Source of the DNA: Branchiostoma floridae
Taxonomy: Eukaryota; Chordata; Leptocardii; Amphioxiformes; Branchiostomatidae
Assembly (NCBI RefSeq): GCF_000003815.2
Contig: NC_049982.1
Coordinates: 1,445,192-1,509,191 of the forward strand
Direction: 5' to 3'
DNA: 64,000 bases
Within the stretch, counting starts at the first letter, position 1. Every line of letters starts with the position of its first letter. The notes beneath the pieces were generated by a model that saw only the letters and a program-made list of their open reading frames with translations, was not told the DNA's origin and did no database searches. Below, in pieces: positions 36,881-49,300 of the stretch. Position numbers and translations under genes: made by a program.

Positions 36881-39800
36881 ACCTATGAAACGCCTTTGTT
36901 TTTCACTTACGAAAGGCAGTGGGTGTTGCGTCAAATGCGTACTTCTGAACGTTCCCAAAATGTACCCTACTGCTTTTGGACGTATCTTGCTACCTGGATG
37001 TCTGATCTTCATTGGCGGTTTATTTACCTTTTGTTTGTTTGCTTCTTTAAAGAACTTGACTAGAGCATCTGCAGGAATGAAAAATTTCTGAAAGAAAGAA
37101 ACGGTTGTTTGTTGATTCCGTTTATACGAATTGAGGTTTACTTTTACCAGATTGTGTCATATTGCAACAAGACTAATCGAACGTTCAAGACCTGATTATA
37201 TTTTGTGTGATTATTGTGGCCTTATAAACAGTTAACGAAATCCCAGTTCATCATATGTACGTGTAAGAAGGGAAAGAATATTTTGCTGTCCCTGTGGAAA
37301 GTTGCGCTCTTCGAGCACTTACATCGCACCCGCTGTTTAAAGTGTCTCTCGATGCCATAAATCAAATAGCGGTTCGGCAAACTTCCTGTCGTTTAGAGTA
37401 AAACCAGACTACATTTTGTACCTGTCCATCAGAAGGGCCCGTCAGTCGTGGTATCCAGACAAAACGTTCCAATTACCCGTCAGTAAATTGAACGTTTTTA
37501 TTTCCAACACAATACCCGAGTCCACCGAAGGACGCAGCTCCAGGAATTATCTACCGTTTTTCTTCATCGCAAAACTCCCTCAGCGATTTTGATGCCGTAA
37601 TAGATCGTCCCAAACGCGCGCCAACTACCACCTACGTCAAGGTTATGGCCGTTTAAGATCATCTTGTATATTTACACTAGAAATTAAGGGTTTGGGCAGT
37701 CCCTGAAGAGTTATAGTCCGAGACGCTATCCCGACAGGTGCGAGGAAATGCGCACGTGCGGAGGGGAAACTGTTTATTACACAGCGGCACGGAACTGCCG
37801 ACATAACCTGAACTGGACAGTCGGCATTACCTGCACGGGACAGCCGACATTATCTGTACGGCAATATGTGACATCCACACCCTGTGTTACGCTACCTACA
37901 GGACGTATTTATTGCACCTGTGTTTTAGGACTCAATCTAAAATATCGTCTCTTAAACGCGTACTTATTCCAGCACTGGCCACTGCAACGCATCCATACAA
38001 ATGTAGTTAAAACACTGCAGTAAAACAAACAGTACCGGGTGGAAATTTAGGAATACATTTTGTTTATAAAGAACATCCAGTTTCTTTACCGAAACACTGT
38101 TGAATGTTTCAGACACCATGTAGTAGCCATTCGCCAGTTTGATATGAACAAATATCACCTTTAAGAATGATAGATATACACTCCTGTCTGTTGTTTTTAA
38201 AGACTTGAACCTCTACAGGATGCCTCTAAGATCCCTGTCGGTGGTTGGCTCTGTCTCGCGCGCTTGACAATTCTGCGGCATCAAAACCGTACAATGACCA
38301 ACGACGAATGTAGCCGATTCATAACAACAAAAACGCCTTTCATAGTTGCCACAAATAAACTTTAATCGGTCGATATTCCCGTCGTTGCAGTAAACGTGGC
38401 AATTAGATGACTAAACGTTTCTCTGATTTTCGTTTTTCGTGTGGCTTTGAGAGTCCCCTGGGGACCTGCACTCTAATGCTGTGCCCCATCTGAACACCAA
38501 GGACCAAGTTTATAGCCGTTTTAAGTCATCTTGTATGTTTGCACTACAAATAGAGGGGTTGGGGCGTCCCTACGGAGCACTAGGCTGGCCCAGGACAGGT
38601 GTTCAGATGAAACTTTAAGTACAACGGAGGTTTCTATAGCCTGTATGAAACGCACTTAGTAAATAGTGCTTGTTTTAGAACGGGTTTACCTGGTTGTTAT
38701 ACTACAGAAATCAGAGAACCCATTTCAATCGCTTTAGAATTGACCATAATGTCGCAAGTAACCAGATGTAATCTACAAACAAATATTTTTGAATATTTTT
38801 AAGTCAAGTTGCAGCAGCGTTATTAAACTCGTCGAATGTAGGACAGCATAGCGTGATACGCTGTTGTAAATTTTTTTGCCTCTCATCTCATTTATTTAAG
38901 TCTAATGGCAATCTTTATAAACGGACCATTTATTCGAGAAAAACGATGTTTTAGCGATCCTATCGCAATTCTTTACGGGTCATTTTATAATAAAGGTATA
39001 AATGTGTTCACATGAAAGGATGTACGTTTGAGTGAGAGCACTAGTAAAGCTAAACACAAGAAGATAAAAATGACGATCAGTGAACAACAACAGACATGAA
39101 TACTGTAAGCCTCCCGAACTCCGGAGTTGATGGATGAATCGTCCGGACAAGATTCGAATTTACAAACGAATCACTCAGTATGATGGATAACGTGCTAAGT
39201 TCCCCGGATGTAATTCGTTAAGAATGACACTTTCGACATTGCAGGTGTCCCCGACCTTTGTCCATGAGACAGGGGGAGAGGTGAAAACCTGAAATAAAGT
39301 CTGCACGGAAAGAAAGACAATCTATCAAAACAACTACATTGAAGTACTTGCCTAACATCCCATTTGCTAAACCAATTAGTTGTCTCGTCCTACATTTAGC
39401 TTTTTTTCTATGTCAAACTAGAAACATTTCAAATCTGTCTAATGATACATCGAGATAACATGACAAGTTATAAATTATAGCCTATTGGATATCTAAAACA
39501 ACAGTAGAGCATAGGTGTCTGGTGTTGGCAAAACAGGATCAAAGTTATAGGTAAACTCTTTTGCTCTCTTTTTATATGATGTGTCAAAGCATATATAACA
39601 AAAAAAAACTAAAACGGAAATTAAGGCAAGATGCAGTCAGATACGAGCAAAAATCGAGCTAAATATCGTAAAATTGGTACATTAAGTTCTTTACCTTTAC
39701 CACCTCGTGAACAGAATATTTGTTTTAGATTTACAAAAACCAATATTTGCAGAGCGGCTCCTGTACCGGAAGCATGTTCCTGCGGCGCGGTCCCCATCGG

Positions 39801-41700
39801 CGCTATATTATCAGTAATAACCCCTCCCACGACGGGACATTATTAGGATAATAACCGCTCCAGACTGTATTCCGGGTGTATTATCGCCCGTCAGCGGACG
39901 AGGCCCTCTCGATGGAGTCAATAATACTGTTTTTAGATTCAATAACCGCCGCGCTGTCGGGCCCTCAGCGTCAAAGTGCCGGATGGAGAACCGACTGTGG
40001 GCGCCGAGAATATTCTCATGGAGAAATGTCTTTCTTCAGAACATATAAACCGTTCTTTTTATACTCTCCAAGAGAAAAATGTGGTACATATGCTATAGTT
40101 TCGCACCATTCGTTTTGAGGACAAGATCGAGATATATTTTGTAAATATATCTGCATAACATAACCGTATGATACTGGTCATTGTCCATTTGCACATCATG
40201 TAATTGCGTACTTTTGAATGCTACGAGGTTTTTCCAAAGTTGTGACCCTTGTGTGCTAATGTTGTTTATTGCTTTGTAAAGCCATTTTCAGCGAACAAGC
40301 TATTGTAATGTCTCCACAATTATTTTCGCATTTTTTTAATAACGTTCACATATTTCGGTACAAACAAATGCAATTTGAAGGGCACCGTTAATGTTCGAAT
40401 ATCCTTTTCCATCCGGTGTTAGTAGTCTTTGAAACCTGTGGTGTCAGCATTATTATATTCGTTAACATGTCAGTGTTACAAACGAAAAATCGAAAAATCT
40501 TCTTAAAACGAATTGCAAAAATGTATTAAAGAGGAAGAAGCGGCATCTTTAGTCAAACCTGTTTCTCTTTATGTGTGTTTTGAGATGATACAAATATTAA
40601 TATATCTCCGCTCGTCTCGGTACCGTTACCCGTATGTGTGGAGCATTGCTCCGCCCGGCGCCTTGCTGCTCCGACATTGTTGATTTCTATATTGGCTGCG
40701 CAAATTACCCGGGAAGGTCGGCTCGCAGCAGGCAGCTCGGCGGGACGCTGCTCGGGGGCTCGTGTCCGGCCAGCACTTCATCGAGATGTCATATGTTGGA
40801 GTTTCAAAGACACGTGAAACTGGTGCAAATTTATTGTACGGGGGGAAAACTACCTTTGCACGTACCCAGGTGCCTTGTCGCCATTAAACAAAACGGGATA
40901 TAAGAGTATAGAAGAAGGTGGCAATTTCGAGGAGATGTCATATTGGTCATGCTGTTGGAGCTAGGCGTAGCTGGTGCAAATGAAGAGAACTAGCTTTACA
41001 TTTACCTAGGCCCTGTGCTACGATATGTATACATACGAGATGGTGGGGCCGGCTGAAACAAAACGGGATATATGAAATTCCCCACTAATCGATACTTAAA
41101 GAGTAGTATAGTTTGCGGTGCAGGCGGAAAGAAAACAGGGCCGAATAACGAATAAGGCAACAACCTCTCTACAATCTTATGCGTGGCGAGTAGCGATATG
41201 GTGAACAGAATATCTAAACATTTCTCGTAGAATGGCTCATGTATTGGTTCTACCACGTGCGTGTGTGGTGATCCCCAATACTGAAGTTCAGTTCGAACGG
41301 AAACATTTACAATTAATCTACAAACCATGCATTTTTCTCTCATGAATCTAAGCACCGAATGGAGTATTTTTTTCGCTTTTGTGAAACATTATATGATAAC
41401 TTCCATCATGTTTCGGCCAGACCGACGGTGGTTGCTCGTACATGCATGGTAACGGAGTCATTCTCGATCACTTCGGAAACTCCGTGCAAAAGACAACATA
41501 CACCTAACCACACTCTACCAACGACGGTCATTTTTAGAATCCTTTCATATCAAAGACACGAGATAGATTTTCGTTTATGTCGTTTCCATGTGATGCCTCC
41601 GAAATCTTAGATAGTGCACTTCATATCAAGCCTTATTTGACATTCCTGAAGTAATATAGATATATGGCATCTATTTCGTTCATCCCAAGACGGCTCAAAG
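36881..41700. other. Pax6 intron 2, first part
   Basis: Intronic sequence without a recognised gene. It contains a dispersed duplication of about 110 bp (37632-37742 and 38496-38606, sharing GTCCC, TCATCTTGTAT-TTTACACTA and GACAGGTG). A diverged tandem pair of about 145 bp lies at 40783-41075 (GAGATGTCATAT, CTGGTGCAAAT and AAACAAAACGGGATATA in each). Around 39770-39990 is a patch with several TAATA motifs and GC-rich sequence. Confidence 0.6.
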
Positions 41701-41754
41701 AAAGTGGAAAGTCCCGACATTTTCTAATTTACCCCCACCGTACGGTATATATGC

Positions 41755-41935
41755 ATTCCATTTGGACTTACCATCGCTCCATTTCAATATCATGCAAAAT
41801 ATATGATTGTAAAGACAACAAAGCATAAAAAGCGAGAAAAGAGTCGTTTTTCTATGTATGAAATTCGTTGAGCGATCTGCCAAATATCAGTGCGGTTGTC
41901 GCGATAACATCGAAGTTGACACCCAAGTGGGAGAA
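41755..41935 (-). mobile_element. MITE, family M1 copy f
   Basis: On the minus strand it reads GGCAGATCGCTCAACGAATT, then GCTTTTTATGCTTTGTTGTC, then ATATATTTTGCATGATATTG, the same order as copy a at 9735-9835. The ends are blurred. Confidence 0.6.
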
Positions 41936-41969
41936 TAGCGTGGTGAAAAAGGGAGAGTCTGCTGCAAGA

Positions 41970-42440
41970 GAAGGCGCGGATGTTTAGACTCCATTCCAGT
42001 TTACGGCGAGCTCGCTGCGACCTAGATCGGATTTTTCAAACCCTTTACTTCATCATTTTGATATCACACAAATGTATGATTAGAATAGCAACAAATCGCA
42101 TAAAAGCGTCAAAAATATTCGATTTTTATACAATCTTTATTGACACGACAAAAGTACAGCGACTTTCGTAAGGTCTGCATGTATAACACTACTTACAGTA
42201 CAACTAAACACACATATATGGATATCTATAGGTATGGTTACATTAACATAAAGGGTATAGCACGTCATTTACACTATTGGTTCTACGATATAAAAAATCG
42301 TGGATATATTTACCTACTTGTACACAGTGAGGATTATCGCCTCCCAGAATGTAGTTAAATTTATCTATCGATGATGATTCAACAGATAAGAAATTCGTTG
42401 AGCGATCTGCCGCACCAGATGCCAGCGCGGTTCTCGTGAT
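41970..42440 (-). mobile_element. MITE, family M1 copy g, split by a nested insertion
   Basis: The left part (41970-42127) carries CGAGCTCGCTGCGACCTAGA and the core CACAAATGTATGATTAG. The right part resumes at about 42388 with AAATTCGTTGAGCGATCTGC, exactly the sequence that follows the core in the neighbouring copy f. The 260 bp between is foreign. Confidence 0.6.
42128..42387 (-). mobile_element. Retroelement-like insertion nested in M1 copy g
   Basis: The insert begins near TTTATTGACACGACAAAAGT, which on the minus strand ends in an AATAAA signal. The same phrase, TTTATTGACGGGACAAAAGT, recurs at 54391. It is probably a truncated non-LTR element 3' end. No coding remnant was found. Confidence 0.45.
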
Positions 42441-45400
42441 GATATATCGAAGTCGAAGTGGGATGAAAGTGTTATAGCAGTATTGGGTACTTGAATTCAA
42501 CAAGAAAGATAACAGCTGGTAACCCCCCAAAAAATTATATTGGATGAGGGAAACACGTTCACAAGTCGCAAGACATTTCTTTTCTTCTTTTTTTTAAAAA
42601 AGAAAACAAGAAAAGGTTTTGACTGCTACTTGTAATCATTATGTATATTTGCATCAGGCGTCAAAACAGCTTGTCCTGTCCGTTCCAATGACGAAAACGC
42701 GGACCGAGCTTAAATACTTCAAATAAGCTTGTGCTAGGTCGTATAATGATACATAATGTACAATGAATCTTGAGACAACGAAAATGGAATAAATGTCAAT
42801 ACATTGCGTTGCATGAACCCGGTCGACGTTAACTCCTTGCGGTGTAGCGCCATCCGCGCATTCAGACATTCTAGACGTCCTGACAATTTTGTACAGCAAA
42901 ATGTAACAATATGAAAGCTTTTCACATCGAAAATGTCACACAATATATCACGCAGTCTTCTTCCGTTGCTTGATCGAAAAGATGACGAAAAAAACAGGGT
43001 GCTTCTTCATATTTCGTTACTGTCTTGATTCCATTTCTATGGTACAGCGTATTACAAACTAAAAGAGACTACCCTTCGTTTCTTGAAATTCTGATTTCGA
43101 TTTTATCTGTTTCATCAACGTTATCCTAACGTTACACCACCGCACGGATCTCTAAACATCCCACCATCATTGTTTTCCTGTCAGTCTGCTGATTGATGGA
43201 AGAAATGATTTTATCTTACACATGTTGTTGTAGAGGAGAACAATGAGAGAGGTGGGGGAACAACCTGCCGGGACTGAGCTATGTCCGCTCAGATTTCACA
43301 TAACATGGACAAATCTAAAACAAAACTTAACGAACTAATGACGATCATTATAGCTGGATGAATTAAACCATGAATGCTAACATTACAGTACGAAATCATT
43401 ACTTTACAAATGTATTTTTGCGGAGTTTTGCTCGCTCGCTTCTCTTGCTAGGCTTTCCAAATCATGATGTTTTCCCGGAGCTTCGTGTTAGGTCTAGCGT
43501 AATTTCACCGCCCTTAATTCTGCTTAAGCGGCCAGAAGTCCTGACCGGCGAGGCCACCAGAAAGTCGTTAAGACGATGTGTTTACCGGCAGCAGCTGGTC
43601 ACCGGGAGGTCGCGCGTGGTTGTGCTCGGGCGGAGTCCCCTCCACGGCCCGACCGGCTGGGCCGTCAGGACGCATTACCTCACGCCACTGGGCACGTCAC
43701 GCGTCTCACGGTACAAAACTGCCGTGCGGAACCCGTGCACTCCAGAACCCACACAGCCACGCACAGGACCGCGTTGTCTGGACCTTTCCGCATCAAACTT
43801 CACATATCAGGACGTAGGAAAGGGTGTACACTTGGACTTGTCCATAGGATGGATCAGGTAATGATAGAAGCAGTTTGAAAAGTGAGGTTGTTCCAGGCGC
43901 TGTGCTGTGCTGTCGAACGCGCTCTCTTAAAACTGCGACTTATAAACCGTTTGAAACGAAATCTGTAAAACCGTCGGATTAAGTCGGGTATGAACTGAGT
44001 AAATGTGATAATTGTGGGTGGATTGTCACTATTGTGGCACCAGATGGTCCATACTGCGGTAGACCGTTTACTTTGAGAGCGTTTTTGTTGTTCTTGTTGC
44101 GACTTGCAGCATTATTTAAACTACCGCGCTTTGAATCGACACTGCGTTGGCCGTCTTAAGTGAAGCCTTTGTGAATGGATTTATCTTTTTAATGTTTAAA
44201 AAAATGATTTTCGTTAGCATCAACCACGTGAAAAGCATTTAAGCCGTATCTTTCTTACTGGTGCCATTTCAAACATTTTGTTCCACTGATGTGGCTAATG
44301 TGAAAATTACGCGTAGATTTCACAATCGCAAGCTGTTAGCATGTACGAATACATGCAAACAATACTTTAAAACATGCAAGTGATCAAAGTAACATCGTAC
44401 GTAGACTTTTATTGGAATTGCGTTTTACAAAATGCATTTTCTTTCTTGAATCAGTCTGCATAATCTCTCTTGTTTTATTTATTTTACGAACCGCGAAGGT
44501 TTTGCCGTTCAGCCAGAGAACGACTATGATCACCGTCTCGTACTTCATAGTCTTGCTTAAGTTTTTGTACCCTAAATTTGCTTTTCTATCTTAGCTTTTT
44601 AATCTCGATTTTCTCGTTCAATTTAGGCGTACTTATATCTCGTGCTTGACCCTTTATATACCTCCGCAGAAACAGAAAACGTACTCGATCATTTCGGATT
44701 AAAACACTTGTATTTAAACCATCTTAAGTTCGTTTCTTACATTTCACTTGTACGTCGTTTTATTTCAAAAGCGTATCAAAGATAAGCTGGTACAGTTCAG
44801 CCGGTCTGTTCGAGCCTTCAGCTTCCCGCAGCGGCATTTTGTCTCTGCACACTGCCGGACACGCGCCGCACAGTGCAACGTTCCTTTTCTCTAAAACATA
44901 ACGATTATTTAACCAAACAATCACCGTTTCAAACTAGAATAAAATGATAGATATTGTTTTATTACATTTCGATGAATTTTGGAGGGTGCAAGGTTTAATA
45001 GTTAACAAAGCAGCAGCAAGTCGTGATCAGAAAGTCGTCATTTCGCACGGGAAATTAGGCCGTACTTTCCACCGGGTGCTGCCCGTGGTGTCCGCACCTC
45101 CATTGTGTTGCCGCCTGTAAAAATGTCACATTTGTGTCACATTTGTTGCACTAATAACATCCTTTAACTTCCCATTAAGACCTGCCTAATCCCCAGGCAA
45201 GAGGATTCCTGTCACAGAAACGGCTCTTTTCAAATGTCGACGGTTCGCCTGCACAGCGTGGAGTAGTTAAGCTGCCGATTGTTGAGCGTGAAAACATGCA
45301 CGATTCGCGGTTCTATGAAGCGCTGCACTGAGCTCAAGTGGGCTTATAAACATACACTTTTTGTCAAGTGATCGCCTTAGATATATCTACTGAAAAACAA

Positions 45401-46028
45401 GTCGAATGTATAGAAATCAACTTCACTGTTGTGGCATTTGTGTAATTCTAAAAATGGATTCAAATATAACGAATCATACGCGGACTGGTTTATCCTCCGA
45501 TAGAATGGATAGTTTGGACTCTTTTAAACACCGTTCAAACAGTGAATTTACTGTGTACAAGCTGCAGCCAATTCAAAATAGGGTATAGGAACATGTGTTT
45601 TACAGTTCGTTTCTAACATGTTTTGTCTCCCCAATGCTGACCGTCTGGTCTCGAGTTTTTGAGTGTTCACGGTTGTAACGTCAGTGGGCGCCTACAGCGC
45701 AGTGGAGCACAGTTTTTATTGTCTTCCGAGTGGGAATACTACAATATAATTATTGTTAATCTTATTTCATTTTGTTTATTTGATCTTTATCTTTTCTATA
45801 TCTTCTACTATCTTTCATGCGACTCGGTTCCCACACACAAAGCTTGTGTACTGCTTGCGATTTTGTCACGTAACATTTTGATTGAAAGCTTCGTTTTGTC
45901 ATTTATCGGTGAATAAACATTACTGTTTTGTCATTTTTTTTTGCTGATGAACGATTGAAATTGTTTTTCTAATTGCCCTCTCTGTTGCGAGATGCGAGAT
46001 TTCTAAAATGACATTTTTGACTTTGTCT
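42441..46028. other. Pax6 intron 2, second part
   Basis: No gene was recognised. A GC-rich patch at 43520-43860 supports overlapping ORFs in three frames (up to 163 codons from 43370), all without domains. A T/A-rich imperfect hairpin lies at 42580-42618. Confidence 0.55.
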
Positions 46029-46480
46029 AAAGTTTAATTTTGATAGAGTTCTAGTTTTAGACAAATAAAGTGAACACAGTCAACATGATTTGTTTCCCTG
46101 CAGGTTTCTTCCATTAACCGTGTGTTGCAAAGCCTAGCTGGCTAGCGGGACACACTACGGAGCTGATTGCTCTCATTTGTCACCTTAACTATAAAGTTTA
46201 ATTCTGATAGAGTTTTGGTTTTAAATTGATGAAGTGAACACATTTATCATTATTTGTTTCCCGCAGGTTTCTTCCACTAACCGCGTGCTGCGGAACCTGG
46301 CTGGCGAGCGGAACACGCTAGAAAGATAATTGCTCTCGTTCGTCACCTTAATTGTAAAGTTTTATTTTGATAGTTTTAGACTAATAAAGTGAACAGCGTT
46401 AACATGATTTGTTTCCCTGCAGGTTTCTTCCATTAACCGCGTGCTGCGGAACCTGGCGAGCGGAGAGAAGAACACGCTGC
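46029..46480 (+). repeat. Junction-spanning minisatellite copying the exon 3 acceptor (about 160-bp unit)
   Basis: Three tandem units each hold a T-rich intron segment with the motif AATAAAGTGAACA, a pyrimidine tract, a CAG acceptor and 50-60 bases of exon-like sequence. Exon-like parts begin at 46104, 46267 and 46423 (the true exon), giving spacings of 163 and 156 bp. The first decoy reads SSINRVLQSLAG and then a stop at 46143. The second reads SSTNRVLRNLAGERNTLER and then a stop at 46327. Neither decoy has a donor. Use of either acceptor would therefore add a stop just after the paired domain. The second decoy keeps more identity to the exon than the first, which suggests stepwise growth away from the exon. 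Confidence 0.92.
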
Positions 46481-46633
46481 AGAGCCTGCAGAGCGCCGAC
46501 CCGCAGATGCTGGAGAAACTCCGCCTCCTCAACGGCAACGCCTGGCCACATCCGGGACCTTGGCCTTACCCGCCATCCACCGCGGGAGCGCCGCCACCGC
46601 AGACGAACGGAAACGTCACCACCAAGAAGGAAG
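46423..46633 (+). CDS. Pax6: Pax6 exon 3: end of paired domain and linker
   Basis: This 211-bp exon encodes 70 residues plus one base. It starts VSSINRVLRNLASGEKN, the last helix of the paired domain, and continues into a linker rich in Leu/Gln and then Pro/Gly (WPHPGPWPYPP) that ends TNGNVTTKKE. The linker is far less conserved than the domains and contains no octapeptide. The acceptor is TTTCCCTGCAG at 46422 and the donor is AAG|GTCAGT at 46634. The Val-Ser-Ser-Ile-Asn start and whole-codon phase match the vertebrate exon that follows the NIPS end. Two diverged copies of the acceptor plus exon start lie upstream. The copy at 46423 is the true exon because only it stays open through the linker and has a donor in the right phase for exon 4. 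Confidence 0.96.
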
Positions 46634-46639
46634 GTCAGT

Positions 46640-48687
46640 GGAGAAAAAACTTGATATTTGTGAAACAGATTTGAGAATACATCCCTTTCCTCCCGAATGT
46701 CGACAAACTTAAGAATAGTTATGACTTTTCTTCTCAAAGCGTAGTCTTGTGACAAACTTGCAAGCAAAATACCAGAGATTTAATCCAGAGTTTTGAGTGA
46801 TAAAGGTCAAAGTCAGTCTTTCATGATGTTACTACCTACATTAAAATATAACTGGTCTTTGCGCCAGTGTTTGTTTCCAATATGTATCAGTTGAAATGAA
46901 CTCGTGCGAAACAATCACAGAAGTTCTACTTTCGACCAAAGAACGTCACATTAAGTCGACGTTCGTACCCAGAGACCACCGATTCTCCCTTGCCCTTCAA
47001 ATTGTAACTTTATTGAGTTAAACGCCCAAACAACGCCGCCTTCTTCCTGATGATATTACACATCACGAAAAACAAGTTCTGACAAACAGCTCGGTGATTT
47101 ATCCGCCCCGTGCGCCGCCTCCCCTCTCCCGAGACCCCGACACGACCCACTCGTTTTCCGTAATAAAGTCGCGCCCTTTCCGTTATTACCCCGTGATCCC
47201 AGCGGGCCGGCCGGGGTCTCCCAGCGGGATCACCGGGGCTAATTACCCGCGCGCGCAGGGTGCACGTTCCGCCGCCGTCGTCACTGCCTGTTAACTCTGA
47301 GCCGCGCCAAGACGGGGAAACAAAGGAGACTCTGACAGAAGAAAGACGCGCCGCCTTCCGAACGGGGCTGAAATAACGCGAACTCGCGCGAGAGATGACA
47401 GAAAGTGACAGGGAACACACGCGAGAGTTATCGAGAGTGACAGGACCGTTGTTGTCTCAGTGTAATGTTCTGCTACAGATGTTAGCACAACAATCCTGAC
47501 GAATTGAGTTGTGAAGCGTAGTCATAAAATTAGCAAAACTGATTATGATTCGACATACGTACCTAACTAAACAAACGAATCGACACATAATGTAAGCCAA
47601 AAACTTTCATCTATCACTATATGAATACTAGTCAAAATGATATAATATAGAAGGTAACACTGACTTCTAGTTACAGTATATTGACAACATCATCTAAAAA
47701 AGTATAAAGTGTGGTCTTTATATTTATTTTTCACTACATAATTGTTGTTCAGCGGAAAGGACATCGATTAGCATAACATTGATTTTTGTCCAGTCCTAAT
47801 CTATAACAAATATGTATAAATATATAGCCTTAATATTGACGTCTTTATATTGATGGTAGTATATAAAATCCTATCTCGTATCAGCCCGACAGCATCGGCT
47901 ATGGCGGAAGAATCCTATTCGAAAATGACAATCTCTGCCACACGTTGGCTGACTTGGTTCTATTGCAAGGGTCTCGGGAAATAAACGTGGATAAAACAAA
48001 CATTCTTGGCGTGCAATGTTGACGTAACTGTTAGACACACGCCAGTCTCCTTCGTGATGCTTAAATTAGCTGCACTGTAGGAAGCGGACGGACACTCCAC
48101 TTTTTGACTAAATTTTGTTAATTCAATAACACATCATAAAGACAATGTGGCTCTGCACTCAAGTTACAAAAAGCTTATCTTAACAGCGCCAGTTATAACA
48201 TTTGTAGAGTTGGGACTTCTATATCTGCTTGACTCATACAGTCATGTAGAGCTAGGAGCGCTTGGTATCTTCAAAGTAGCTTTGAGTGATTTGCATTGAT
48301 TTGCATCTCCACTTCTGAGTGTTCCATATATTTGATAACTGTGTCAAGGCCACACAGCGCAGAATCTGCGGGCTGGAAAAATCGACCTACAAAACACGGA
48401 TTTTGTAAACAAAAGACAGGATTGCGTGTGTAATATTTTTTTATTGATCTCAGTTCTGGTCGGTGCTATGATGTAGCACAAGTCACCTTTTCATGCGGCT
48501 AAAAAGGTAGAAACTATTTAGTTGTAATGAGCAGTCAAACAACTGATTCAGCCATTCTTACCACTGCATGTCGACCGGACTGTTCTTCAAATTCGCTACA
48601 AAAATCTGAGCTTGCGACAGGATTCCATCTGTGACATGTCGCTCTTTCATTTGAGGTCATAACGCAAAGAGATAAAAACCCTTTAAG
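46640..48687. other. Pax6 intron 3, first part, with a GC-rich island
   Basis: AT-rich except for 47090-47420, which is CpG-rich and contains GCTAATTACCCG, a homeodomain-core site. ORFs there are compositional. It may be an intronic enhancer; Pax6 introns of vertebrates hold several, but no homology was recognised. Confidence 0.4.
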
Positions 48688-48800
48688 CCCATTTCCACTA
48701 ACTCAGTCACACTTACACCTTTTGTATGATATACCCAGTATCAAATTATTCAAACATTAAGCAGTGCGATCATTCCTAGCTTTCACTCACCACCATTCTA
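48688..48800 (+). mobile_element. MITE, family M1 copy h (fragment)
   Basis: CCATTTCCACTAACTC, then CACTTACACCTTTTGTATGA and TATACCCAGT match the end and core of M1 copy a, but the segment between them is deleted. Confidence 0.6.
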
Positions 48801-48955
48801 TTAGGCTCATCTTATGAAAATCCGTGCTATATATATTTCAAGACACATTGTTTAATATCGAAAAAAAAAACATTCATCCATTCATTCATTCATTGAAGTC
48901 AGCCTTCTCCTGTACACAACTTACTTTACAATTCCCAAGCTGGGATATTCAGTGC

Positions 48956-49300
48956 CAGGGCTCGAAATACCACTCACATATGCAGGTTAGTGCAGGTAAA
49001 ATTGGACCTGTGCAGGTATTTCTGATGTCTACCTGCACCTAACCTGCACTGGTCCTTGTACTGGGTTTTATACATAAATATTCTATAGTGTAGGTGCATG
49101 TGGATTGTTATTAGCTGCATTGATTGTTACCACCCATGAACATATAATTTATAAAAGATAGCAATGGTTCGTTAGCAATTTCGATATGATACATACTTCC
49201 TAAATTCAGATTGGTGCAGGTAAAATTTGTCGGCTGCAGGTACTTGTCAATGTTACCTGCACCAGTGTAAGTATGCAGAAAAAAAGTCTTTCGAGCCCTG
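48956..49300. mobile_element. Nonautonomous DNA element with CAGGGCTCGAAA ends
   Basis: This 345-bp element has inverted termini CAGGGCTCGAAA and TTTCGAGCCCTG, and AGTGC stands directly outside both ends as a 5-bp target-site duplication. Inside, subterminal blocks TGCAGGTAAAATT and ACCTGCAC are repeated on both sides. CAGGGCTCGAAA-type ends are common in hAT-like MITEs, although hAT elements usually make 8-bp duplications. No ORF covers it. Confidence 0.75.

Noticed and set aside
42580-42618. T-run followed by A-run hairpin as a transcription terminator
   Set aside because: A low-complexity inverted repeat inside an intron; bacterial-type terminators do not apply here.
43370-43861. 163-codon ORF in Pax6 intron 2
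   Set aside because: Overlapping ORFs in three frames of a GC-rich patch, no domain, no sensible splice context in phase with Pax6.
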